A stretch of 64,000 bases of DNA. It comes from Chloroflexota bacterium. GTDB lineage: Bacteria; Chloroflexota; Anaerolineae; Anaerolineales; Villigracilaceae. This document shows, piece by piece, positions 17,272-25,223 of this stretch. The position numbers and the translations under genes were made by a program. The notes beneath the pieces were generated by a model that worked only from the letters and a program-made list of their open reading frames with translations, searched no databases and was not told where the DNA came from. How positions within the stretch are numbered: the stretch's first letter is position 1; each line of letters opens with the position of its first letter. The stretch spans positions 124,001 through 188,000 of the forward strand of contig JACRBI010000004.1 in the NCBI GenBank assembly GCA_016234495.1, written 5' to 3'.

Positions 17272-18927
17272 GTGTCATTTATCATCAAATGCCTGGATTG
17301 CGGGCATTACGCGCCATATCATCCTACATCCACAACATGCCCGAAGTGTCAAAGTCAATGGCGTGAAGCGGAATATGATTATGAATTGATCGGCAAAACA
17401 TTGCCGTCTAAACTGGCAAAGCGGTCTTCCGGTTTGTGGCGATATCGGGAATTACTTCCGGTGCGGGAGCCCAACACAAGCCTGTCGCTTGGCGAAGGCG
17501 GGACTCCCCTTATCCGAGCAGTAAATTTAGGCATGATGCTGGGCTGTCCCAACATTTACATCAAGGATGAACGTCAGGGACCGACCTCCTCCTTTAAGGA
17601 CCGGCAGGCTGCGGTCACGATCGCGGCGCTGAAAGAAGCGGGCATTACCGAAATGGTGGCGGCCTCCACGGGAAACGTGGCAATTTCATATTCTGCGTAT
17701 GCATCCCGCGCCGGCATGAAGTTGTGGGCCTTTGTCACCAGCCTGGTGCCGGCAGTAAAAATGCGCGAGATCGCCCTGTATGGGAGTCAGGTGATTAAGA
17801 TCACCGGCTCATATGACCAGTGCAAGCAGGTCGCGTCTGAATTTGCCCGCCAGCGGCGGCTATATCAGGATATGGGCGCGCGCACCATCACTTCCATCGA
17901 AGCGATGAAGACCATCGCGTTCGAAATCGCAGAACAACTTACATCCATCCAAGGCTCGCCAGCCGATCACACCCACTGGAAAACACCCGATTGGTATGTT
18001 CAGGCAATCAGCGGTGGGATGGGGCCGCTCGGCGTTTATAAGGGCTTCCGCGAGATGAAGCAGATGGGATGGACAAACCGCATCCCGGCATTTGCCCCCA
18101 TTCAAGCGGAGGGTTGCGCACCCATGGTGAATAGCTGGAAAAAAGGGTTGGAAAAGGCAGAGCCGGTCACTTCGCCAAAGACTCGCATCGAAACACTCGC
18201 AACGGGCGACCCTGGCCGAACCTATGAATTTCTGCGAGAGTACGTGAACAGCACGAACGGCGCTTTCGAGAGCGTGACCGATGAAGAAGCGTTCCGCGCC
18301 ATGCATGTTCTGGCAAAAATGGAAGGCATTTCAGCAGAACCCGCCGCCGGCGTAGCCTTTGCCGGTTTATTCAAACTGATCCGCGCGGGCATCATCAAAC
18401 CCAACGAAACCGTCGTTGTCAATTGCACCGGTCACACCATGTCGGCTGACCCGAGCATTCTGGGCGAGAACTGGTCGCGCGATGTCAAATTCCCCTCGGC
18501 TGACGAGACACCGCAGGAGGGTCTGCTTTCGGCGCTGACGCAGGTTGCGCCCGAGCGCTTCCCGAAGATCGTCATCGTGGAAGATACCGACGAAGCCCGC
18601 CGACTCATCCGCCGCATCCTGCAATCGCAGGGAAACTTCACCATCCTTGAAGCAACCAACGGCAGGGAAGGTCTCGAATTAATCCAACGCGAAAGACCGG
18701 ACCTGGTTGTGCTTGATCTGATGATGCCTGAAATGGACGGCTTTACGGTCATTGAATTGCTGCGCGCCAAACAGGAAACAGCGACCATACCCGTCATCGT
18801 GGCAACAGCAAAAGAACTCACAGCCGATGAAAAGAACAGGCTTGGCGGGCAGATACAATCCCTCATGCAAAAAGGCGACTTTCTAAATGATGAATTCCTT
18901 GAAGAGGTAAAAGCTTTAATAAAGTGA
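17272..18927 (+). CDS. threonine synthase-like PLP enzyme fused to a receiver domain
   Basis: This 551-aa protein begins at GTG 17272 after an AGGAG site. An N-terminal zinc-ribbon-like segment has four Cys (CLDCG, CPKC). A fold-type II PLP domain of about 360 residues follows; its Schiff-base Lys109 lies in SSFKDRQ, with the STGN phosphate-binding loop and a C-terminal VNCTGH motif. This matches threonine synthase, which converts O-phosphohomoserine to threonine. Residues about 432-551 then form a complete receiver domain with acidic VEDTDE, Asp482 in LDLMMPEMDG and a T/K-type end (ATAKELT). The two parts are in one frame without a stop. The gene begins 12 bases after the hybrid kinase, so phospho-control of the enzyme is a plausible inference. 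A purely metabolic enzyme with a degenerate REC is the alternative. Confidence 0.9.
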   Translation: MSFIIKCLDCGHYAPYHPTSTTCPKCQSQWREAEYDYELIGKTLPSKLAKRSSGLWRYRELLPVREPNTSLSLGEGGTPLIRAVNLGMMLGCPNIYIKDERQGPTSSFKDRQAAVTIAALKEAGITEMVAASTGNVAISYSAYASRAGMKLWAFVTSLVPAVKMREIALYGSQVIKITGSYDQCKQVASEFARQRRLYQDMGARTITSIEAMKTIAFEIAEQLTSIQGSPADHTHWKTPDWYVQAISGGMGPLGVYKGFREMKQMGWTNRIPAFAPIQAEGCAPMVNSWKKGLEKAEPVTSPKTRIETLATGDPGRTYEFLREYVNSTNGAFESVTDEEAFRAMHVLAKMEGISAEPAAGVAFAGLFKLIRAGIIKPNETVVVNCTGHTMSADPSILGENWSRDVKFPSADETPQEGLLSALTQVAPERFPKIVIVEDTDEARRLIRRILQSQGNFTILEATNGREGLELIQRERPDLVVLDLMMPEMDGFTVIELLRAKQETATIPVIVATAKELTADEKNRLGGQIQSLMQKGDFLNDEFLEEVKALIK

Positions 18928-18964
18928 CACGATCCTTGCAGGACAACCCTACAGGCTGGTATCT

Positions 18965-19912
18965 TTGCAAAGTAAACAAGCTGCTGGAATTACAGCTGCG
19001 TTCAGCGCAGCATTATTTCTTGGGTTCGCACCCGTCTTCGGAAAACTCGCAATCACGCAGGGTTTTTCTCCGTTTGCGGTCGTGGCACTGCGCACCAGTT
19101 TTGCAGCTTTCATTTTGTTTTTGGTCATCGCCGTCTTCTATCGCCAGTATCTGTACATCTTCCCCGTTGGACTGATCGGCTGCATTCTGGCCGGCGCGAT
19201 CAACGGATTCGGCTCGCTGCTTTACTACCTCGCCCTTGCCAGACTCCATGCCAGCGTTGGGCAATTACTCTATTCGCTCTATCCGTTTTTTGTAGCGCTC
19301 TGGCTGATCCTCGATCACCAACCCCCCACCCGCCTGACATTCTTCCGAATTTTTCTCGCCACGATCGCCGTGCTGCTGCTCACCAGCATCCCCGATGATT
19401 CAACCGACCCAACCGGCGTGCTTCTGATGATTGGCGCGGCTCTTTTATACGCCCTGCACCTGCCGATCAATCAGCGCGTGCTTTATGAAGTCCCTGCGCC
19501 AACAGTCGCGCTCTACACTTTACTGGCTATGAGCGCCGTGGTCGTGCCAGCCTATTTGACGTTCGACCGCGCCTGGCCTGTCGACAACACACCCTGGATG
19601 CCGGTCTTAGGCTTGACCTTTGTAACCGTCTTCTCGCGGATCGCATTATTCTTGGGGATTAAGAAGATCGGCGGGATGCAGACTGCAATTTTGGGACTCG
19701 CCGAGCTTTTGATTGCGATCGTCTTTAGCCACATTTGGCTTGGCGAGGACCTGTCCCTGCTTCAATGGCTGGGCGCAGTCGGACTCAGCCTCAGCCTGCT
19801 CCTCGTCATGTTTGAAAATTCTCCGCCGCCGACACATAGCGGAACCACCGGCTGGCTTTCATGGATCCGCGCGCCTGACCTGCCCAAAGATATTTTCGGA
19901 CCCTACGAATAA
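18965..19912 (+). CDS. EamA/DMT-family transporter
   Basis: This 315-aa hydrophobic protein has about ten TM segments in two repeated halves, as in the EamA (DMT, RhaT-like) exporters of amino acids and metabolites. An early FSAALFLGFAPVFGKLAI and a second-half KKIGGMQTAILGLAELLIAIVFS fit the family. The likely start is TTG 18965, since no ATG precedes TM1 in frame. It starts 37 bases after the threonine synthase-REC gene and could be co-transcribed, so a role in exporting threonine or a related amino acid is possible but unproven. A terminator lies just after its stop. Confidence 0.85.
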   Translation: MQSKQAAGITAAFSAALFLGFAPVFGKLAITQGFSPFAVVALRTSFAAFILFLVIAVFYRQYLYIFPVGLIGCILAGAINGFGSLLYYLALARLHASVGQLLYSLYPFFVALWLILDHQPPTRLTFFRIFLATIAVLLLTSIPDDSTDPTGVLLMIGAALLYALHLPINQRVLYEVPAPTVALYTLLAMSAVVVPAYLTFDRAWPVDNTPWMPVLGLTFVTVFSRIALFLGIKKIGGMQTAILGLAELLIAIVFSHIWLGEDLSLLQWLGAVGLSLSLLLVMFENSPPPTHSGTTGWLSWIRAPDLPKDIFGPYE

Positions 19913-19925
19913 CTTCACTGCAAAG

Positions 19926-19957
19926 AAAAAACGCGCCTGGCAAAAGCGCGTTTTTTT
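19926..19957. terminator. bidirectional Rho-independent terminator
   Basis: ACGCGC and GCGCGT arms flank a nine-base loop. There is an A-run on the left and a T-run on the right, so the hairpin can end transcription in both directions. It lies between two convergent genes, the EamA transporter and the minus-strand response regulator. Confidence 0.85.
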
Positions 19958-19962
19958 GTTCG

Positions 19963-20691
19963 TTATTTTCCTTCATACAGATAACCAGTTCCCCGCACGC
20001 TGACCACCTGCTCAGACAGCAAGGGGAATTGTTCGAGCTTATGCCGCAAACGGCTCACCAGCGGACGTAAAATCTCAGGCGCCTCACGCTGGGATGTATC
20101 GTATCCTTGAACCAGCAGCACCAATTCACGATGCGAGAAGACCCTGCCCTCGTTCTTGATCAAAATTCGCAGCAATCTTCCTTCAGCCGGGGTGAGATGC
20201 TCCACCTTGGTTTTATGTTTGATCTGACGCCGTGAAAGGTCGATCTCTGTGCCGTCTTTGAGGGTGACAATTTCCATCGCCTCATCCACAACCTCAGACT
20301 CGACATTTCGCAGCTGATTTTTTGCAGCGCGATGAGTCAGCGCTTTCTTCACGCTGGAAATCACCTGCGCCGGCGACGATGGCTTTAATAAATAATCATG
20401 GATGCGCAACCGCAACGCTTGAATGGCGGTTTCGGTGGAGCCAAACGCCGTCAGCAAGATCACCTCGGTGTCAGGCGAGAGCTGATTCAACACCTGCACC
20501 ACCTCCAACCCGTCCATGCCCGGCATTCGCAGGTCAACGATCATCACGTCCACGGGGTGCGTGCGGACATATTCAACCGCCGCCTGGCCGTTAGCCGCAG
20601 AAGTCACTGCAAATCCTTCCAATTTTAAAATGTCGGAAAGGGATTGACGGGCGACGGGCTCGTCATCCACTACAAGAATATTGGGTTTCAT
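19963..20691 (-). CDS. response regulator, REC plus winged-helix DNA-binding domain
   Basis: This 242-aa protein has an N-terminal receiver domain with VVDDEP, the phospho-acceptor Asp53 in VDLRMPGMDG, a conserved Thr in LLTAFGS and the late Lys in LLKPSSP. After a linker, residues about 150-238 resemble an OmpR/PhoB winged helix (LTPAEGRLLRILIKN, VSRLRHKLE, VSVRGTGYLYE). It is the last gene of a three-gene operon with two histidine kinases, starting three bases after the hybrid kinase stop. It is the only DNA-binding output of that operon; the target genes cannot be read from the sequence. Confidence 0.92.
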   Translation of the reverse strand: MKPNILVVDDEPVARQSLSDILKLEGFAVTSAANGQAAVEYVRTHPVDVMIVDLRMPGMDGLEVVQVLNQLSPDTEVILLTAFGSTETAIQALRLRIHDYLLKPSSPAQVISSVKKALTHRAAKNQLRNVESEVVDEAMEIVTLKDGTEIDLSRRQIKHKTKVEHLTPAEGRLLRILIKNEGRVFSHRELVLLVQGYDTSQREAPEILRPLVSRLRHKLEQFPLLSEQVVSVRGTGYLYEGK

Positions 20692-20694
20692 ATT

Positions 20695-22272
20695 TTATTT
20701 TCCTCTTTGAGGCAGGAATATTCGAAAACACGCGCCGGGGCCATATTTGAGTAGCAATTCCAAAGTGCCGCCATGAGCCGTAATTATATTGTAACTCACG
20801 GTGAGTCCCAGCCCGGTGCCGCCGTCCTTGGTACTGAAGAAGGGTTCGAAAATATTTGCTTGTTGCTCTTTCGGAATTCCCCTGCCTTGATCTTGAAATA
20901 ATAATTCCACACCGTCTTCGAATGGACGCACGCGAACCTCAAGTTTCCCGCCATTGGGCATTGAGTCAGCTGCGTTCAAGATCAGGTTGATGAAGACCTG
21001 CTGAATTTGACTGCCAACGGCAACGATGGCTGGAACTTCTCCGTCACTATCGAGGGTAACGTTGATATTGGATTCTGAAAGCTGCTTCGACATTAAGTTC
21101 AAAATATATTGCAGCATTTCAACGAGGTCAACTTTTTCAGGTTCGGCTGCGCCGGGGCGGTAAAAATCCAACATGCGGCGGACAGTGACAATTAATCGCT
21201 CAAGCTCAGCGCGGGCAAGGCCAAAATATTCCTGACGTTTATCTGCCGGCAGGTCTTCCCGTCCTGCAAGGTGCAGGCAATTTTGGACAGCCTGCAATGG
21301 GTTATTGACTTCATGGGCAATGGACGCGCTCAAGCGGCCGGCGGCCGCCATCTTCTCTGACTGAAGCAGGGCTTTTTGAGAATCTTCAACCTTGCGGATG
21401 TAATCCATCTGCTCGGCGTAGAGGCGTGAGTTTTCGAGGGCAACCGCTGCCTGTCTGGCAAGGATCTGAAATAACTCCAGGTCGGATTCGTGAAACGGAG
21501 AGAGATTTCTGTCGCGAGCCGCGAACAAAACCATGCGCAGGTCTGGCAGTAGAATCGGCACCAGAATCGCCGCACCCAGCCCGAGGTTTGAAAGATGCGC
21601 CTTCAGTTTCGAGTCGCCGGGCCCGCTGGCGTTGATCAGTAACGGCGCAGCTGATTCGCCGGCGTATGTGATGAGTTCCTGCATCCCCGCCGGCAATATG
21701 CTCCCGCGGGAGATCAAGAGCGAATATTTTTTTGTTTCGATATTTTGCTGATAACAGGCGGAATTCATGCAGTGCAAATGTTCGCAGATCGCGCCGGCGA
21801 TCAGGTCAAGCAGCGGCTCGCGGCGTGTTTCTGACAGCAAAGATTCGGTGACGGAAAAAAGAGGGCGCAATGCTTGAACGCGGGCGGCATCATGTTTTTG
21901 ACGGCTGTCGGCAAGCGCCAGTTGGATGGCGTCGATCAATTCGCTGCCCTGACCAAAAGGCTTGAGCAGCAGGCCATCAACCCCCTGCCTGAGCGCGCGG
22001 ATGGCGGTTTCAACTGTGCCGTGGCCGGTCATGATCAGAATGGCCGCATCTGGCTGTAATCTCTGAGTATGTTGAATGACTTCAAAACCATCCACGCCGG
22101 GCATGCGGATATCTACCAGAAGCAAATCAATTTTATTTTCCTTGAGGTAATCAATGGCATTGCGCGGATCGGTCTGAGTTCCAACCTTGAAGCCGGCGCG
22201 CGTCAATAAGCGCTCGCAAAGCAAAGCGATACCGGGCTCATCGTCAACAACGAAAATAAAAGGTGATTCCAT
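20695..22272 (-). CDS. REC-GAF-HisKA-HATPase hybrid histidine kinase
   Basis: This 525-aa soluble protein opens with a receiver domain (VVDDEPG, Asp54 in VDIRMPGVDG, LLKPFG). A GAF-like region follows (about 145-300). The kinase core has IAHEVNNPLQAV with His320, an N-box around FINLILNAADSMPNGG, then DQGRGIPKEQ and GGTGLGLTVSYNII. The kinase is of the NtrB/HPK4-like type, with H-E-x-N-N-P. It lies between a GAF kinase and the response regulator, four and three bases from them. The N-terminal REC suggests a phosphorelay in which this protein receives a phosphoryl group or a regulatory signal before acting on the downstream regulator. Confidence 0.92.
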   Translation of the reverse strand: MESPFIFVVDDEPGIALLCERLLTRAGFKVGTQTDPRNAIDYLKENKIDLLLVDIRMPGVDGFEVIQHTQRLQPDAAILIMTGHGTVETAIRALRQGVDGLLLKPFGQGSELIDAIQLALADSRQKHDAARVQALRPLFSVTESLLSETRREPLLDLIAGAICEHLHCMNSACYQQNIETKKYSLLISRGSILPAGMQELITYAGESAAPLLINASGPGDSKLKAHLSNLGLGAAILVPILLPDLRMVLFAARDRNLSPFHESDLELFQILARQAAVALENSRLYAEQMDYIRKVEDSQKALLQSEKMAAAGRLSASIAHEVNNPLQAVQNCLHLAGREDLPADKRQEYFGLARAELERLIVTVRRMLDFYRPGAAEPEKVDLVEMLQYILNLMSKQLSESNINVTLDSDGEVPAIVAVGSQIQQVFINLILNAADSMPNGGKLEVRVRPFEDGVELLFQDQGRGIPKEQQANIFEPFFSTKDGGTGLGLTVSYNIITAHGGTLELLLKYGPGACFRIFLPQRGK

Positions 22273-22276
22273 AAAA

Positions 22277-24877
22277 TTACATCGGCAGCCAGACGGCGAA
22301 TGTTGAGCCTTTGTCCGGCTCGCTGGAAATTTCGATCATGCCGCCATGGTCGGTGACTATGCCAAACGTGACGGAGAGTCCCAGTCCAGTTCCGCCGCGA
22401 TCTCCTTTGGTGGTGAAAAACGGTTCAAAGATTCGGTTTTGATCTGTAGTAGAAATTCCCATGCCGCTATCCTTGACTGACATGACTGCCCACTTGCGCT
22501 CATCGCGCGGAATCATTTTGGTGCAAATATGCAGGTCGCCGCCGTTTGGCATGGCTTGCAAGGCGTTATGAATTAAATTCAAAAGGACCTGCTTCATTTG
22601 GTTACGGTCAATAAAAATCCACGGAAGCGATTCTTCCAGCTCGAGGGCGAGCGTCACCCCGTTGGTTTGGATCAGATGGTTGGTCAGCGCGAGCACGTCG
22701 TTGACCACTTCGTTCAGGTCAGCCTGTGCGCGGACGCGTTCTCCCTGCCGTGAAAAATCCAGCAGTCGGCGGACTACATCACCAGCGCGGCGCGCCTCGC
22801 GCAAGACCATTTCCAGTTCCTTGCGATGGGTGGCATCCTGCGGCAGTTCATCCAAAATAAGTTCAGAGAATCCCGTGACCGTTGTCAGGGGGTTGTTCAA
22901 TTCGTGCGCAATACCGGCGGCCATCTCACCGACTGCGGCGAGTTTGGCGGCTTGCAGGAGGCGGTTTTCGGCGGAGCGCTGTGCCTCCATCCGCGCATTC
23001 AACTCCACCTCGATCAGGCGCAATTGACGGATGGTCTCCTGCAATTTTTGATATTGATTTGCGCTGGTGATCACCGAAGCAAGAATTCCCGCGAGCGATT
23101 CCATTGCGATCAGGTCGTTATGAGTAAAGGCATTTTGTTCGCGGCTTTCCACATCAATGATGCCTAAAATTACATCGCCATCTTTGACCGCAACACAAAT
23201 CTCAGAGCGCGCCTCCCAGCCCTTGAGCGGTTTGTAAAGGGAGTCCTGAGTTGTGTCGTTGATAATGATGCTCGCCCCGGTTTTCGATACGTGGCTGGTA
23301 ATGCCTCCATCCACGACGAATTCCCCTCCGCCCAGCGCGCGCTTGACCGTTTCGGCGTGAGAACCGCCGATTCCTTGAATGGAAAATCTGCGCTCTTCGT
23401 CAAAAAGAAAAATCGCAGCCAGCTCATACTTGAAGTATTGCGCCACAAGTTCAGCGGTGATGGACGCTACTTCTTTTTTATCGTTCAGACCGATCACCTG
23501 CTGCACCACTTCATGGATCAGGCTCAGACTGCGCGCCCGCCCTTCAGCTTCTTCACGCAGGCGGGTATATTCGATCAACCCTGCCAGGTGACTGGTAATC
23601 ACCACCATCAGGTGCTCATCATATTGCGTGAAAGCTTCCGCGCGGGCGTTTTCGATGATCAACACGCCAATGGCCTGACCGCGATACTTAAGCGGAACGA
23701 TTAGCATGGAACGCGCATCCTTGTGGATTGGCACAACTCCCTCCGTAACCGTATCCACAATCAGCCGCGCACGCCCGTCTTTTGTTAGAAAGGGCTGGAC
23801 AGAATGCCCGGCAAGAGAAACGCTGATCACATTCATCTTGCTATCCGTCAGGCGGTAATCACGCAGGATGCGCCCGTCACTTGAGCGCAGAAAAAGCGCG
23901 ATCAACTCGGTGCTGAACGCGCGCGCAAGCAGCCCAAACATGCGGCGGGCAATCTGATCGAGGTTCTGTGCTGATGAAACCGTGAGGACAAAGTCATTCA
24001 GCAGGCCTAGCCGCCGCAGGTGCGCCGCCATTTCTGAGAACGTGACCACAACTTCCACAGAAGGTGGAACGCGCAAAGCCAGATCGCGCAACTGGCTCAA
24101 CTCTGTCGGGCTGAATTCCTTTTGCCGCCAAACAGTCACGACCCCGATCAAGCGCTGACCAATCACCAACGGCAAACACGCCCACACATGCGCCCCCGAT
24201 TTGAGCGCCCCAAACGGAAGATTGTCCCAATTGGGCTGTCCGCGTGTGATGAGGACTTCGGACAAGGAACGGCTCACACGACGGAGGAGCGGATTCGAAT
24301 CTATGAGCAGTGACACCCCTTTGGCTTTTGACACATTCCACTCAGACTGGACATCGAGCGACTCTCCCCTGCGAATGGCCAGCCACGCTCCCTGACAATT
24401 GACAGCCTGCACGAACGCGCCCAAAACTTTCTCCAGCGCGAGAGGCAGGTCGAAGGCCAGACCAGACTGCAGGTCGGGAAGAAACGGTTGATTGGAAGAA
24501 GTGGATCGCCCGGATAACAGCGAAGCGGTCAACTTCCAAATGCGCTGCGCGGCCGGGGTCTGATCATCTGCCCCGACCAAAATGATCTGTGATGTAACAG
24601 GAATCGGAAAAGCAAAAAAACGTTCCGCGTTGAGAACGTTCTCTTCAGGGATGGCGCTTGAGCGGCTGTGACCTCCGCTGAGCGCGCCGCACAGCCACGT
24701 GTCAATGGACGGCCTGCCCATCAAAGTGATCAATTCATTTTGGGCGGATTTGTTGAGATGATAGATCGAGCGAAGCTGCCAGTCGCCGCCAACACGTTCG
24801 GCAAGGACAGCCCAAACGGCCTCGGAGAGCTGCACTGCATCTTTGAGTTGGGATTCAAGTGACGTGTCGGTTGGCAT
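22277..24877 (-). CDS. multi-GAF sensor histidine kinase
   Basis: This 866-aa protein lacks clear TM segments. Residues from about 130 to 620 hold several GAF-like units; the clearest contain RSMLIVPLKYRGQAIGVLIIEN and SEICVAVKDGDVILGIIDVES. A coiled coil leads to the kinase core with IAHELNNPLTTV (His658), QVLLNLIHNALQAMPNGG, DSGMGIS and GGTGLGLSVTFGI. It is the first gene of the minus-strand two-component operon. A TATAAT lies 13 bases before its ATG, so its transcript may have a very short leader. GAF ligands are unknown. The domain set resembles many Anaerolineae soluble kinases and is not closely similar to the array proteins at the left of the window. Confidence 0.9.
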   Translation of the reverse strand: MPTDTSLESQLKDAVQLSEAVWAVLAERVGGDWQLRSIYHLNKSAQNELITLMGRPSIDTWLCGALSGGHSRSSAIPEENVLNAERFFAFPIPVTSQIILVGADDQTPAAQRIWKLTASLLSGRSTSSNQPFLPDLQSGLAFDLPLALEKVLGAFVQAVNCQGAWLAIRRGESLDVQSEWNVSKAKGVSLLIDSNPLLRRVSRSLSEVLITRGQPNWDNLPFGALKSGAHVWACLPLVIGQRLIGVVTVWRQKEFSPTELSQLRDLALRVPPSVEVVVTFSEMAAHLRRLGLLNDFVLTVSSAQNLDQIARRMFGLLARAFSTELIALFLRSSDGRILRDYRLTDSKMNVISVSLAGHSVQPFLTKDGRARLIVDTVTEGVVPIHKDARSMLIVPLKYRGQAIGVLIIENARAEAFTQYDEHLMVVITSHLAGLIEYTRLREEAEGRARSLSLIHEVVQQVIGLNDKKEVASITAELVAQYFKYELAAIFLFDEERRFSIQGIGGSHAETVKRALGGGEFVVDGGITSHVSKTGASIIINDTTQDSLYKPLKGWEARSEICVAVKDGDVILGIIDVESREQNAFTHNDLIAMESLAGILASVITSANQYQKLQETIRQLRLIEVELNARMEAQRSAENRLLQAAKLAAVGEMAAGIAHELNNPLTTVTGFSELILDELPQDATHRKELEMVLREARRAGDVVRRLLDFSRQGERVRAQADLNEVVNDVLALTNHLIQTNGVTLALELEESLPWIFIDRNQMKQVLLNLIHNALQAMPNGGDLHICTKMIPRDERKWAVMSVKDSGMGISTTDQNRIFEPFFTTKGDRGGTGLGLSVTFGIVTDHGGMIEISSEPDKGSTFAVWLPM

Positions 24878-24890
24878 AGTGTGTGAGCGA

Positions 24891-24896
24891 ATTATA
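24891..24896 (-). promoter_or_regulatory. candidate -10 box of the sensor kinase operon
   Basis: Read on the minus strand this is TATAAT, 13 bases before ATG 24877. With a usual 6-7 base distance to the start of transcription, the leader would be about 7 bases. No purine-rich ribosome binding site is visible. A TTGGCG further upstream is spaced too widely (20 bases) to be a convincing -35. Confidence 0.4.
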
Positions 24897-24906
24897 CACT
24901 TTGAAT

Positions 24907-24938
24907 AAAAAAACTCGCCAAGTTTATCCTCAGCGAGT
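24907..24938 (-). terminator. Rho-independent terminator after the PspC gene
   Basis: On the minus strand AACTCGC pairs with GCGAGTT across a 13-base loop, followed by seven T. It lies 22 bases after the pspC-like stop. It would end the long shape/division/gltX transcription unit just before the promoter of the sensor kinase operon. Confidence 0.8.
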
Positions 24939-24960
24939 TAAGTTCCCCAATCCGTTTGGG

Positions 24961-25155
24961 TTATTCGTTCGGAACGATCATGACCATCAGCAAATAGACG
25001 AGAATGCCGGGCACACCGCCGGGAATAAGCGCAAACAGAAAAGCCAGCCGAAACCAGAATGTGCTGATGCCGAAAAAATCTGCCAGACCGCCGCACACAC
25101 CGGCGACCACACGATTGTCACGCGAACGTCTTAATGCTTTTTGTTGAGTTATCAT
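24961..25155 (-). CDS. PspC-domain small membrane protein
   Basis: This 64-aa protein consists of a PspC domain: a short basic start (ALRRSRDNRVVAGVCGGLA), an amphipathic stretch, and a hydrophobic C-terminal half that ends with VMIVPNE. PspC proteins sit in the membrane and act in phage-shock or envelope stress responses. The start was set at ATG 25155 because TTGGAGG lies seven bases upstream; a longer reading frame to 25200 has no such site. It follows gltX by 68 bases and is followed by a terminator. Confidence 0.9.
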   Translation of the reverse strand: MITQQKALRRSRDNRVVAGVCGGLADFFGISTFWFRLAFLFALIPGGVPGILVYLLMVMIVPNE

Positions 25156-25223
25156 TTGAGCCTCCAATTTCGTTTGATGTCTGCAAAATATACGCGTCAT
25201 TTTGAAATTGGGTGCGCAATAAT

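Noticed and set aside
17272-18927. Threonine synthase-REC fusion as an assembly or frameshift artefact
   Set aside because: Both domains are complete, in one frame, with a normal linker and one stop; an artefact would more likely break one of them. Reads were not available, so a small doubt remains.
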